Source: Paraburkholderia guartelaensis (GTDB taxonomy: Bacteria; Pseudomonadota; Gammaproteobacteria; Burkholderiales; Burkholderiaceae). Taken from it: a stretch of 64,000 nt of DNA. The notes under the pieces were generated by a model. The model had not been told where the DNA came from and made no database searches. It worked only from the letters and a program-made list of their open reading frames with translations. This document shows positions 25,669 through 33,494 of this stretch, piece by piece. The stretch lies in the NCBI RefSeq assembly GCF_004353905.1, contig NZ_SMOD01000003.1, forward strand, positions 248,001 to 312,000, given 5' to 3'. The number at the start of each line of letters is the position of its first letter. The stretch's first letter is position 1. A program made the position numbers and the translations under genes.

Positions 25669-26409
25669 TCACCCGCTGACGTGGGCAATGACCATCGGAA
25701 GCACGAAGGGCAGGACGAGCGCGGAGATCGTGCCGTTCATCGCCATACCGAGCCCGGCGAACGCACCCGCCTCCTCGCTGATCTGGAAAGCCCGGGCCGT
25801 GCCGATGCCATGCGAGGCCACGCCGATGGCGAAGCCGCGCGCGTCGTCGCGCTGTATGCCGAGCACGCCCAGGATGAACGTCCCCATGACCGCGCCCGTA
25901 ATGCCGGTGGCGATCACGATGGCGGCGGTCAATGCGGGCATGCCGCCCACCTTTGCGGAGATCAGCATGCCGATGGCCGCCGTGACCGACTTCGGCGCGA
26001 GCGAGGCGACCGTTGCGGGCTGGCAGCCGAACATCACGGCGATCGCCACGGCCGAAACGACGGCCACGCAGCTGCCGGCGAGCAGGCCGAACACGAGCGG
26101 AACGAAAGCGTTGCGCAGTTTGTGCAGTTGACGATGGAGCGGCACGGCGAGCGCCACGATCGCCGGCCCGAGCAGAAAATGAATGAAACGCGCGTGCTCG
26201 AAATAGGCCTGGTAAGGAATGCCAGCTAACTTCAGCAGACCCGTGAGCAGCAGGACGGCGATCGCGACAGGGTTTGCCAACGGGTTGCGGCCGCAGCGCT
26301 GGTGTATCCAGCAGGCGAGCAGATAGACGCCGATAGTCGCGGCGATGGCGGGTACATCCGAACTCGTGAGCCACGCGCCGATGAAGGCAGGCACCGCATG
26401 GTCAGGCAT
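25669..26409 (-). CDS. LrgB/CidB-family membrane protein
   Basis: The protein is 246 residues from the ATG at 26409, with about seven hydrophobic segments. The conserved LrgB core is visible: FLLGPAIVALAVPLHRQ, LAPKSVTAAIGM and ASHGIGTARAFQISEEAGAFAGLGMAMNG. The family modulates murein hydrolase activity or, in several bacteria and plants, exports glycolate or pyruvate. It lies 64 bases after the LrgA/CidA gene in the same direction, as expected for the pair. Confidence 0.92.
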   Translation of the reverse strand: MPDHAVPAFIGAWLTSSDVPAIAATIGVYLLACWIHQRCGRNPLANPVAIAVLLLTGLLKLAGIPYQAYFEHARFIHFLLGPAIVALAVPLHRQLHKLRNAFVPLVFGLLAGSCVAVVSAVAIAVMFGCQPATVASLAPKSVTAAIGMLISAKVGGMPALTAAIVIATGITGAVMGTFILGVLGIQRDDARGFAIGVASHGIGTARAFQISEEAGAFAGLGMAMNGTISALVLPFVLPMVIAHVSG

Positions 26410-26473
26410 GGTGGGTCTCCTCGCGCATAACGGCACGTAGCGGAACATACCGGCGCGAATGCGCCGCAGCCGC

Positions 26474-26908
26474 TCAGGGTTCGATCTTTGCGGACGGCAT
26501 CGATGGTTTTGACTTTCTTTCGAGCAACGCGCAAGTCACGAGTCCGCCGGCGGCGATCGAAAGCGCCGTGCTCACCAGGATGGCGACAGCGATCGCGAAT
26601 AGTTGACCCTTCAACACGCTGGCGAGCGCAAACACGCCTGCGCCAGCCGGGATGAACAAGAGCGAAAGATGATTCAGCAACCCGAGCGCCGGACCTTCCA
26701 CGTCGCGCTCGATTCGAGGCGCCGCTGAAAGCAGACAGAGCAGCAGCACGAGGCCGATGACCGGTCCGGGAATGGGCACGCGCGCGATCCACGCGATGAA
26801 CTCTCCAACACCTTGTAGCGCGACGAGCAGCGCGAACGTGCGCACGAACGCCAGATCCGCCTTGACGGGCACCGGGGCATGCGTTGGGGAAGCGGCGGGG
26901 TGGCGCAT
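26474..26908 (-). CDS. CidA/LrgA-family membrane protein
   Basis: The protein is 144 residues from the ATG at 26908, with four hydrophobic segments. IPGPVIGLVLLLCLL and LLNHLSLLFIPAGAGVFA are the family signatures. The 144-residue length is normal. It is thought to form a holin-like or small-acid export partner of LrgB, encoded directly downstream. Start choice is set by the conserved short N-terminus; the frame is open farther upstream. Confidence 0.9.
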   Translation of the reverse strand: MRHPAASPTHAPVPVKADLAFVRTFALLVALQGVGEFIAWIARVPIPGPVIGLVLLLCLLSAAPRIERDVEGPALGLLNHLSLLFIPAGAGVFALASVLKGQLFAIAVAILVSTALSIAAGGLVTCALLERKSKPSMPSAKIEP

Positions 26909-27003
26909 CGGCAAGCTCCAAAGGAACGTAACGAACGCAACGACACGCCGGCAGTATCCGCCCGACTCGTGAACGAAAACATGGACGGCAACTGAAGAAA
27001 TCG

Positions 27004-28467
27004 TTAAGTGTTGATCGTCGCGCCCGAACCGGCCGTCTTGGCGGAGCTGGATGCGTTTTGCGCTTCCGGCTCCATGAGGGAGATGGTGAAGAAGCTGCCC
27101 ATAACCGCGGAAAGAATGATGAAGATCGATGCGGCATCGACAAGGAAGCCGAAATAACGGAATACGAGGAAGCAAATCGAAAGCGTCAACAAGTTAAGCG
27201 TAAGCCCGATGATGGCGGAGGCCTTCGGCACGGTGCGCATGAAGACGGCAAGCCGCGAATCGTTGCGCGGCACATACCAGATGAAGAACAGGCCGAGCGC
27301 GAGGATGAAAGCCGTTTCACACCAGATCAGCCAGTCCGGGCGCTGCAGAAATCGGCCCTCGAAAATCGTTTCGATCACCTGCGCCTGAATCTCGATGCCA
27401 GGCACCAGTTCGCCTAACGCCGTCGTGCGCATGTCGGTCAGCCCCGTGCCGGTGAGGCCCACGAGAATCAGCTTGTTGCGGATGCGGCTCGCATCGACCT
27501 TGCCTTGCAAAACGTCGCGCGCGGAAACATAGCGCTGCTGTGTGCGCGCAATCGAGGCGAAGTGCAGCCAGATATCGCCGTCGGGTTGCGTGGGCACCCG
27601 CACGTCCGCCACGCCGACGGCCCGCACGCCGGATGGGCCCGCGTACACCTCGATGGCCGGCGAGCCGGTGGCCACGCGCAGCATTTCGATGGGCAGGCTT
27701 GGCACGAGTTTGTCGCCAAGACCCAGCACGAGCGGAATGCGCCGCACCGTACCCTGTTCCTGTGCGACGTTGAGCATGGCCTGGCCGTGGGCCGCGCCCT
27801 GCAACTCGGGGAGGCTCGCGAGCACGTACGTGAAGCGGTGAACGTTCGCGAGGGCGTCCGGGCCGTGCACGAGCACGGGGGCGCTCAGGATGTCGGTGCG
27901 CGTCGTGGAGGTCGCGTAATCGAAGGCCGCTGCGCCGAGAATCGAAGGCGATGCGCGCAACGCGGTCGCGAGAATGCGCTCATGGCTGGGCAGCGCGCGC
28001 AGTTGCGTGGCGAGCGCGGCCTCAGAGGCGGGCAGGTTGTCAGCCACGATGCCAGGCGACGTCTGGTCGGGCTCGGGCATGTAGATGTCGAGGCCGATTG
28101 CCAGCGGTCTGTTCGCCTCGATCGCATCGACGAGCCCGGCGAGGCGGTTGCGCGGCCAGGGCCATTGGCCGAAGGATTCGAGCGTCTTGTCGTCGATCTC
28201 GACGATGGTCACCGGCTGCGTGGTCGGCACACGCGGAAAGCGGCGCTGGTAGTGGTCGAAAAGAAGCTGGCGTGCCGAGCCGAAGGTGTCGGGCAACACG
28301 GTGTCGAGCGTGTCGAGCAAGGCCGGACGCGCAATATCGCCGGGCCATTCGCTGCACAGGTTGATGAACAGAAGCGTCAAGAGCACCGCGAGCGCCCAGG
28401 GGCGCCCTTTGCGCGCCCGCATCATGCGCCTGAGGAAGGCGATGCATGAGTTGCGGTAGCGTTTCAT
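27004..28467 (-). CDS. CHASE2-domain membrane protein without a catalytic domain
   Basis: The protein has 487 residues. One N-terminal transmembrane helix (about 22-40) is followed by a large periplasmic CHASE2 domain (about 60-370), with TIVEIDDKTLESFGQWPWPR and GLTGTGLTDMRTTALGELVPGIEIQAQ as clear signatures. Three C-terminal transmembrane helices (about 380-465) and a short tail follow. CHASE2 proteins usually end in a kinase, cyclase or GGDEF domain; here the protein stops after the membrane segments. It is the last gene of a FecR / OmpA-lipoprotein / CHASE2 row, 42 bases after the lipoprotein gene. Confidence 0.9.
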   Translation of the reverse strand: MKRYRNSCIAFLRRMMRARKGRPWALAVLLTLLFINLCSEWPGDIARPALLDTLDTVLPDTFGSARQLLFDHYQRRFPRVPTTQPVTIVEIDDKTLESFGQWPWPRNRLAGLVDAIEANRPLAIGLDIYMPEPDQTSPGIVADNLPASEAALATQLRALPSHERILATALRASPSILGAAAFDYATSTTRTDILSAPVLVHGPDALANVHRFTYVLASLPELQGAAHGQAMLNVAQEQGTVRRIPLVLGLGDKLVPSLPIEMLRVATGSPAIEVYAGPSGVRAVGVADVRVPTQPDGDIWLHFASIARTQQRYVSARDVLQGKVDASRIRNKLILVGLTGTGLTDMRTTALGELVPGIEIQAQVIETIFEGRFLQRPDWLIWCETAFILALGLFFIWYVPRNDSRLAVFMRTVPKASAIIGLTLNLLTLSICFLVFRYFGFLVDAASIFIILSAVMGSFFTISLMEPEAQNASSSAKTAGSGATINT

Positions 28468-28509
28468 GGTGGCATGGGATCGATGGAGAGCATCGCGGAT
28501 CGATACGGA

Positions 28510-29124
28510 TTACTGAACGGTAATGACCGCGCGACGGTTTGCCTGGTTGGGCACGCCGTCCGCGGTATGGACGAGCGGCTCGCGCTTGCCTCTGCCTGCG
28601 ACTTCGATCTGCTGCGCGGGTATGCCTGACTTGACCAGAAACGACGCCACGCTTTGCGCCCGACGCATGGAAAGCCGGTCGTTGAACTCCTGGGAGCCCG
28701 CCATATCGGTGTGGCCGACCACCGTGAGGTGAGGCGCGGGCCAGCCCGCCAATACCTTTTTCAACTCGGCGACGGTGGCCGCGGACTCGGGCGCAAGCTG
28801 CGTGGCGGAGTCGAAGACGAAGTTGATCGTGAACGTTCGGGGCCTGGGCGGCTCAGCGGCCAGCAGGTCGCCGTACTGGGCCTCCACCGCGACCTTGTTG
28901 CCGGCGGTTTGCTCGATTGCGCCACCTTTCGAAACATCGGCGCGCGCGTAGGCCTTGTCGATGACTTGCGTCTTGCCGCCGTTATGCACGATCACGTTGC
29001 CGACGCTGCCGTCCGGATTGGGCAGCAGCGTGATCTTGTCGGGCGTGCTGCACGCGCAGAGGCACACGCACAGCGTGAGCGCCATGGATCGCGGCAGGCA
29101 GTGTGCGCCGTTCGTCGTCTTCAA
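28510..29124 (-). CDS. OmpA-family peptidoglycan-binding lipoprotein
   Basis: The protein has 204 residues. It starts at TTG 29124, whose TTGA overlaps the stop of the FecR gene, implying translational coupling. A downstream ATG would leave too short a signal. The lipobox LCAC (Cys25) marks a lipoprotein. The C-terminal OmpA domain (about 95-204) has INFVFDSATQL, VVGHTDMAGSQEFNDRLSMRRAQSV and a final NQANRRAVI, the diaminopimelate-binding pattern. It should tether the outer membrane to murein. Confidence 0.87.
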   Translation of the reverse strand: MKTTNGAHCLPRSMALTLCVCLCACSTPDKITLLPNPDGSVGNVIVHNGGKTQVIDKAYARADVSKGGAIEQTAGNKVAVEAQYGDLLAAEPPRPRTFTINFVFDSATQLAPESAATVAELKKVLAGWPAPHLTVVGHTDMAGSQEFNDRLSMRRAQSVASFLVKSGIPAQQIEVAGRGKREPLVHTADGVPNQANRRAVITVQ

Positions 29125-29588
29125 TGATCGGTCTCCGCGCTTCCTCCCACCTCGATGATGAACTCCGTGCCGCGCACGCCGAGCGTGGTGGTGGGCGTGC
29201 TGTAGCGCACGGCTTCCGGATTGGCCTTCGCGAGCTTGCCGTCGACCACGGCGAGCGAGCCGCGCTTGATGCTCACGTCGAGCGCGCCGTCGTAGGTGGT
29301 GGTGTTGAATGCGAACTTGTTGAGATCGAGAACGGAGTTGGCGCCCTCGGTCAGCAGCGTGTTGTCGCGCAAGGTGATGCCGACGGAAGACGCGGGGCCG
29401 GTCAGGACGCGATCACTCGCGAACACCTCACTGCCGACAGCGACGCCGACCGGCTGACTCGCACGCTCGATATGCACCGAGCCTTTGATCGTCTTGACTA
29501 TGCCAATTGCATCGGCTGCGTGCGCGTCGAAGACTGGCGGGCACCCGCAGGCGAGAAGCAAGGCATATTGGATGGCTTGGCTACGCAC
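29121..29588 (-). CDS. FecR-domain exported protein
   Basis: The protein is 155 residues from a GTG at 29588, which gives a plausible signal peptide ending near FDAHAADA; a GTG at 29597 is also possible. The FecR domain (about 30-145) has VKTIKGSVHIERA, VFASDRVLTGPASSVGITLRDNT and TPTTTLGVRGTEFIIEV, the stand-alone periplasmic form rather than an anti-sigma factor. It is the first gene of the FecR / OmpA / CHASE2 operon and overlaps the second by four bases. Such trios occur widely, but the signal they sense is unknown. Confidence 0.82.
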   Translation of the reverse strand: MRSQAIQYALLLACGCPPVFDAHAADAIGIVKTIKGSVHIERASQPVGVAVGSEVFASDRVLTGPASSVGITLRDNTLLTEGANSVLDLNKFAFNTTTYDGALDVSIKRGSLAVVDGKLAKANPEAVRYSTPTTTLGVRGTEFIIEVGGSAETDH

Positions 29589-29956
29589 TGGCGACACCGT
29601 TTGGCGAAACGAACGTGAGGGCTCGCGCCGGGTCTCTCGGGCACCCGGCGAGGATAGTGACTCCGCGCGGCCTGCTCCGTGCGCTAGCGCACATAGTGCA
29701 AGCGCACGCAACGTGCGCCAGAATCGCCAAAACACGCAGGGTTCGCATCTGGAGTGTGGCGTGCCCGAGCCTGCCCGGGTTCGCCGACACATTTCATGTT
29801 CATGCCGACATCGACCAACGCGAGACCGCAAGGAACACACGCCACAGCGCGGATATGGGCGCTGGCGGCGGCGCAACTCGTTTCGTGGGGGACGCGTTCT
29901 CGCTCTTCGTCGTGGCCTGACGCACTCGGCCGATGCCCGCACAAGGGCCTGCGCCT
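29589..29956. promoter_or_regulatory. 368-base region upstream of the FecR operon with a 14-bp palindrome
   Basis: No gene is supported in this stretch. A perfect 14-base palindrome, GTGCGCTAGCGCAC, lies at 29679-29692, about 91 bases upstream of the FecR start. It is a candidate operator. I see no convincing -10/-35 pair. Confidence 0.4.
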
Positions 29957-31264
29957 TCAGTGGTCGTGCCTCACCTGCGCCATCACCGGCTGGCTCGCCT
30001 TGCGGCTCAGCATCAACGTCACGACCGCGGAAAGCGCGAGCGTCGCGCCAACGACATACAAGCCCGCGGCATAGCTCCCGGTCTGGGTCTTCAGCCACCC
30101 GATCACGGCGGGCCCGACGAACCCGCCGAGATTGCCGATCGAATTGATCATGGCGATGCCCGCTGCTGCTCCCGCGCCGGAGAGAAACATGCTGGGCATG
30201 GCCCAGAGCGGCGCCTTGGCTGCGCTGATGCCGACATTGACCACCACGAGCGCCAGCACGATCATCAGCGCGGTGCTGGCCTGGCCCGCGAAGATGAAGC
30301 CCACGCATGCGAGCACGCAGGGAATCACGACGTGCCAGGTACGCTCTGCCGTGCGGTCGGAGTGGCGCGCCCAGAGAATCATGGCGACGACCGCCACGAT
30401 GCTCGGAATCGCGTTTAGCAGCCCGGTTTCGAGCGAGCTGAAGCCATATTGCCGGATGATGAGCGGCGCCCACAGGCCCAGCGTGTAAAGGCCGGCCGAG
30501 GTGCCGAAGTAGATCAGCGCGAGCGCCAGCACGCGCGGGTCGCGCAGGGCGCTCAGCGCGCCTGCTGTATGGCCCGCGTGCCCTTCGCGCGCCCTCGCTT
30601 CGTCGGCGAGCTTTGCCATGAGCCAGTCGCGCTCTTGCGGCTTGAGCCAGCCTGCCTTCGAAGGCGTATCGGTGAGAGCCTTCAGGACCACGAAACCTAG
30701 CAGCACGGCAGGAATCGCTTCGATCACGTAAAGCAGCTGCCAGTTGGCGAGCCCGAACAGGGGAGGCAATTGCATGAGCGCGCCTGAAATCGGCGAGCCG
30801 AGCGCCGTCGAAATCGGCGCGGCGGCCATGAACCATGCCGCCGCTGCCGCGCGTTGCTTCGTCGGGAACCAGAGGCTCAGGTAGAGGATGATGCCGGGGA
30901 AAAAGCCCGCCTCCGCCACGCCGAGCAAAAAGCGCAATACATAGAAACTCGTGGGGCCGGTCACAAAAGCGGACGCCGCCGAGACGATGCCCCACGTGAC
31001 CATGACGCGCGCAATCCAGATACGCGCGCCCACGCGGTGCAAGATGAGGTTCGAAGGTACTTCGAACAGAAAGTAGCCGATGAAGAAAAGGCCGCCGCCC
31101 AGGCCGAACGCCGTGGGTGAAAGGCCAATCGCCTTGTTCATCGTCATTGCCGCGAAGCCCACGTTGACCCGGTCGAGAAAGCTCACGAAATAGAGCAGCA
31201 TGACGAACGGGATGATGCGCCACATGAGCTTGCGCGTGACAATTGCTTCGGTATCCGAATTCAC
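29957..31264 (-). CDS. MFS transporter, ACS (anion:cation symporter) family, tartrate-type
   Basis: The protein has 435 residues and 12 predicted transmembrane segments. The start LMWRIIPFVMLLYFVSFLDRVNVGFAAMTMNKA and GYFLFEVPSNLILHRVGARIWIARVM are textbook features of the ACS family (TtuB, phthalate and galactonate transporters). The gene follows a tartrate/D-malate-type dehydrogenase gene on the same strand, with 91 bases between them. Together they look like an uptake and oxidation unit for a C4 hydroxy acid. Confidence 0.9.
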   Translation of the reverse strand: MNSDTEAIVTRKLMWRIIPFVMLLYFVSFLDRVNVGFAAMTMNKAIGLSPTAFGLGGGLFFIGYFLFEVPSNLILHRVGARIWIARVMVTWGIVSAASAFVTGPTSFYVLRFLLGVAEAGFFPGIILYLSLWFPTKQRAAAAAWFMAAAPISTALGSPISGALMQLPPLFGLANWQLLYVIEAIPAVLLGFVVLKALTDTPSKAGWLKPQERDWLMAKLADEARAREGHAGHTAGALSALRDPRVLALALIYFGTSAGLYTLGLWAPLIIRQYGFSSLETGLLNAIPSIVAVVAMILWARHSDRTAERTWHVVIPCVLACVGFIFAGQASTALMIVLALVVVNVGISAAKAPLWAMPSMFLSGAGAAAGIAMINSIGNLGGFVGPAVIGWLKTQTGSYAAGLYVVGATLALSAVVTLMLSRKASQPVMAQVRHDH

Positions 31265-31355
31265 GTGTCTCCTCCTTGGAGGGTTTGGCGGGGGCGCGCG
31301 GGTATTTTTTGTGTCACGCCCCCGTGTCTGCTTTTTTTCTACGGCGCGGTGGCGC

Positions 31356-32438
31356 TCAGGCAGCGACGGCCGCCTTTTCGACGAGTTCGCACACCGCGGC
31401 CGTGACCTGCGCGGTGGTCGCGTTGCCGCCCAGGTCGCCGGTGTGCAAAGCCGGGTTGGCGGTCACGGTCTCGATGGCCTGCATCACATGAGCGGCGGCA
31501 TCGGTCTCCCCGAGGTGCTCGAGCAGCATCACGACCGACCAGAACGTGCCGATCGGATTGGCGAGCCCCTTGCCCATGATGTCGAAGGCCGAACCGTGGA
31601 TCGGCTCGAACATCGACGGATAACGCCGCTCGGGGTCGATGTTGCCGGTCGGCGCAATGCCCAGACTGCCCGCAAGCGCGGCGGCGAGGTCGCTGAGAAT
31701 ATCCGCGTGCAGGTTGGTCGCGACGATCGTATCGAGCGAAGCAGGGCGGTTGACCATGCGCGCCGTGGCGGCGTCCACCAGTTCCTTGTCCCACTTCACG
31801 TCCGGGAACTCCTTCGAGATCTGCTGCGCGATCTCGTCCCACATCACCATGGCATGCCGTTGCGCATTGCTTTTGGTGATGACCGTGAGCAGCTTGCGGG
31901 GGCGCGACTGCGCGAGGCGGAACGCAAAGCGCAGGATGCGCTCGACACCGGCGCGCGTGAGGATCGAGACATCGGTTGCGGCTTCGAGCGGATGACCCTG
32001 GTGCACGCGGCCGCCCACACCCGAATACTCGCCTTCGGAGTTCTCGCGCACGATCACCCAGTTGAGGTCTTCGGGCTTGCAGCGCTTCAGAGGCGCATCG
32101 ATGCCGGGCAGGATGCGCGTCGGGCGCACGTTCGCGTACTGATCGAGGCCCTGGCAGATCTTCAGGCGCAGGCCCCAGAGCGTGATGTGGTCGGGCACGT
32201 CGGGGTCGCCTGCTGAGCCGAACAGAATCGCGTCCTTGTTGCGGATGGCGTCGAGCCCGTCGGCCGGCATCATCACGCCATGCTGGCGGTAGTAGTCGGC
32301 GCCCCAGTCGAAGTTCTCGAATTCGAACGCGAAGCGCTGCGTGGTTTTCGCAAGCGCTTCCAGCACCTCCTTGCCCGCGGGCACGACTTCTTTGCCGATG
32401 CCGTCGCCGGGAATGGTTGCGATGCGATAGGTCTTCAT
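31356..32438 (-). CDS. tartrate/D-malate-type NAD-dependent dehydrogenase (isopropylmalate dehydrogenase superfamily)
   Basis: The protein has 360 residues. IATIPGDGIGKEV at the N-terminus, DPDVPDHITLWGLRLKICQGLDQYANVRPTR and VRENSEGEYSGVGG identify the decarboxylating beta-hydroxyacid dehydrogenase superfamily, in the tartrate/D-malate branch rather than LeuB. DILSDLAAALAGSLGIAPTGNI and FEPIHGSAFDIMGKGLANPIG hold the metal-ligand Asp and NAD-loop residues. It would oxidise and decarboxylate a 2-hydroxyacid in the cytosol. The co-directional ACS transporter and the divergent LysR gene support a substrate-specific catabolic unit. TtuC or DmlA activity cannot be told apart from sequence alone. 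Confidence 0.87.
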   Translation of the reverse strand: MKTYRIATIPGDGIGKEVVPAGKEVLEALAKTTQRFAFEFENFDWGADYYRQHGVMMPADGLDAIRNKDAILFGSAGDPDVPDHITLWGLRLKICQGLDQYANVRPTRILPGIDAPLKRCKPEDLNWVIVRENSEGEYSGVGGRVHQGHPLEAATDVSILTRAGVERILRFAFRLAQSRPRKLLTVITKSNAQRHAMVMWDEIAQQISKEFPDVKWDKELVDAATARMVNRPASLDTIVATNLHADILSDLAAALAGSLGIAPTGNIDPERRYPSMFEPIHGSAFDIMGKGLANPIGTFWSVVMLLEHLGETDAAAHVMQAIETVTANPALHTGDLGGNATTAQVTAAVCELVEKAAVAA

Positions 32439-32487
32439 GTCTCGATCCTTTGGAGTGTGGCCAGTGTGGGTTCACTTTACCCAACTC

Positions 32488-32503
32488 CCGGTTCAAAAAC
32501 CGG
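32488..32503. promoter_or_regulatory. operator-like inverted repeat between dehydrogenase and LysR
   Basis: CCGGTT and AACCGG form a perfect 6-bp inverted repeat with a 4-base spacer, in the 101-base divergent region. A LysR site is plausible. Confidence 0.4.
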
Positions 32504-32539
32504 TGCTAGACTCAAAGCATCCTTAACTTTAATTCACAA

Positions 32540-33487
32540 GTGGCGACCGTGACCGACACCGTTCAACCCGCCGATCTGGGCTTTTTCTCGACGCTCGCCT
32601 CCTCGGGTAGCCTGAGCGCAGCCGCGCGTGAGCTGGGCCTTACGCCCGCTGCCGTGAGCAAGCGGCTCGCGCAAATGGAGGAGTGCGCCGGCGTGCCGCT
32701 CGTGAACCGCACGACCCGCCGCATGATGCTGACGCCCGAAGGCGAGGTGTACCTGGAGCACGCGCGCCGCATTCTCGACGAGATCGACGAGCTGGGCGAG
32801 CTGCTGGGCGGCTCGAAGAAGCACCCCAAGGGGTTGCTGCGCGTGAACGCGACGCTCGGCTTTGGGCGCAGCCACATCGGGCCGGCGCTGTCGCGTTTCG
32901 TCGCGCAGTATCCGCAGGTTTCCGTGCAGCTTCAGCTTTCCGTCATGCCGCCGCCGCTCACGGAAGATTCATACGATGTCTGCATCCGCTTTGGCGAGCC
33001 GCCCGATACGCGCGTGATCGCACGGCGTCTCGCGGCGAACCGGCGTTTGCTTTGCGCTTCGCCCGCCTATCTCGCGAGCCGGGGCACGCCCGCCACGCCG
33101 CACGACCTCGCGAAGCACAACTGCATCAGCATTCGCCAGGGCGACGAAGCGTATGGCGTGTGGCGGCTTTCGCACGAGCGCGGCAGTGCGCGAAAATTGG
33201 AAGCCGTCCGGATCAATGGCAACCTCACGACCAACGACGGCGAGATTGCCGTGAAGTGGGCGCTGGACGGGCACGGCATCTTGATGCGCGCGGAATGGGA
33301 CATCAACGAGTATCTGGCTGACGGGCGGCTCGTGGTCGTGCTGCCCGAGTATGAAACGCCCGGTGCGGACATCTACGCCGTGTATGCGCAGCGGCACCAG
33401 CTTTCCACGCGCATTCGGGCGTTCGTCGACTTTCTCGCTGTCGAATTGAGCAAGTCGCAACGATATCCAGTAGCCCGAATCGTTTAG
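32540..33487 (+). CDS. LysR-family regulator (DmlR/TtdR-like)
   Basis: The protein is 315 residues from a GTG at 32540; a second GTG at 32549 is possible. The HTH has GFFSTLASSGSLSAAARELGLTPAAVSKRLAQME (about 12-46), the CrgA/DmlR subtype. The effector domain contains CIRFGEPPDTRVIARRLAANRRLLCASPAYL, the conserved recognition strand. It diverges from the tartrate/D-malate-type dehydrogenase gene, so that gene and the ACS transporter are its likely targets. Confidence 0.88.
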   Translation: MATVTDTVQPADLGFFSTLASSGSLSAAARELGLTPAAVSKRLAQMEECAGVPLVNRTTRRMMLTPEGEVYLEHARRILDEIDELGELLGGSKKHPKGLLRVNATLGFGRSHIGPALSRFVAQYPQVSVQLQLSVMPPPLTEDSYDVCIRFGEPPDTRVIARRLAANRRLLCASPAYLASRGTPATPHDLAKHNCISIRQGDEAYGVWRLSHERGSARKLEAVRINGNLTTNDGEIAVKWALDGHGILMRAEWDINEYLADGRLVVVLPEYETPGADIYAVYAQRHQLSTRIRAFVDFLAVELSKSQRYPVARIV

Positions 33488-33494
33488 CCTCGCT

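Noticed and set aside
29589..31223. Long open frame extending the FecR gene upstream
   Set aside because: It runs through the ACS transporter gene in another frame and has Arg/His-rich composition typical of GC-rich shadows.
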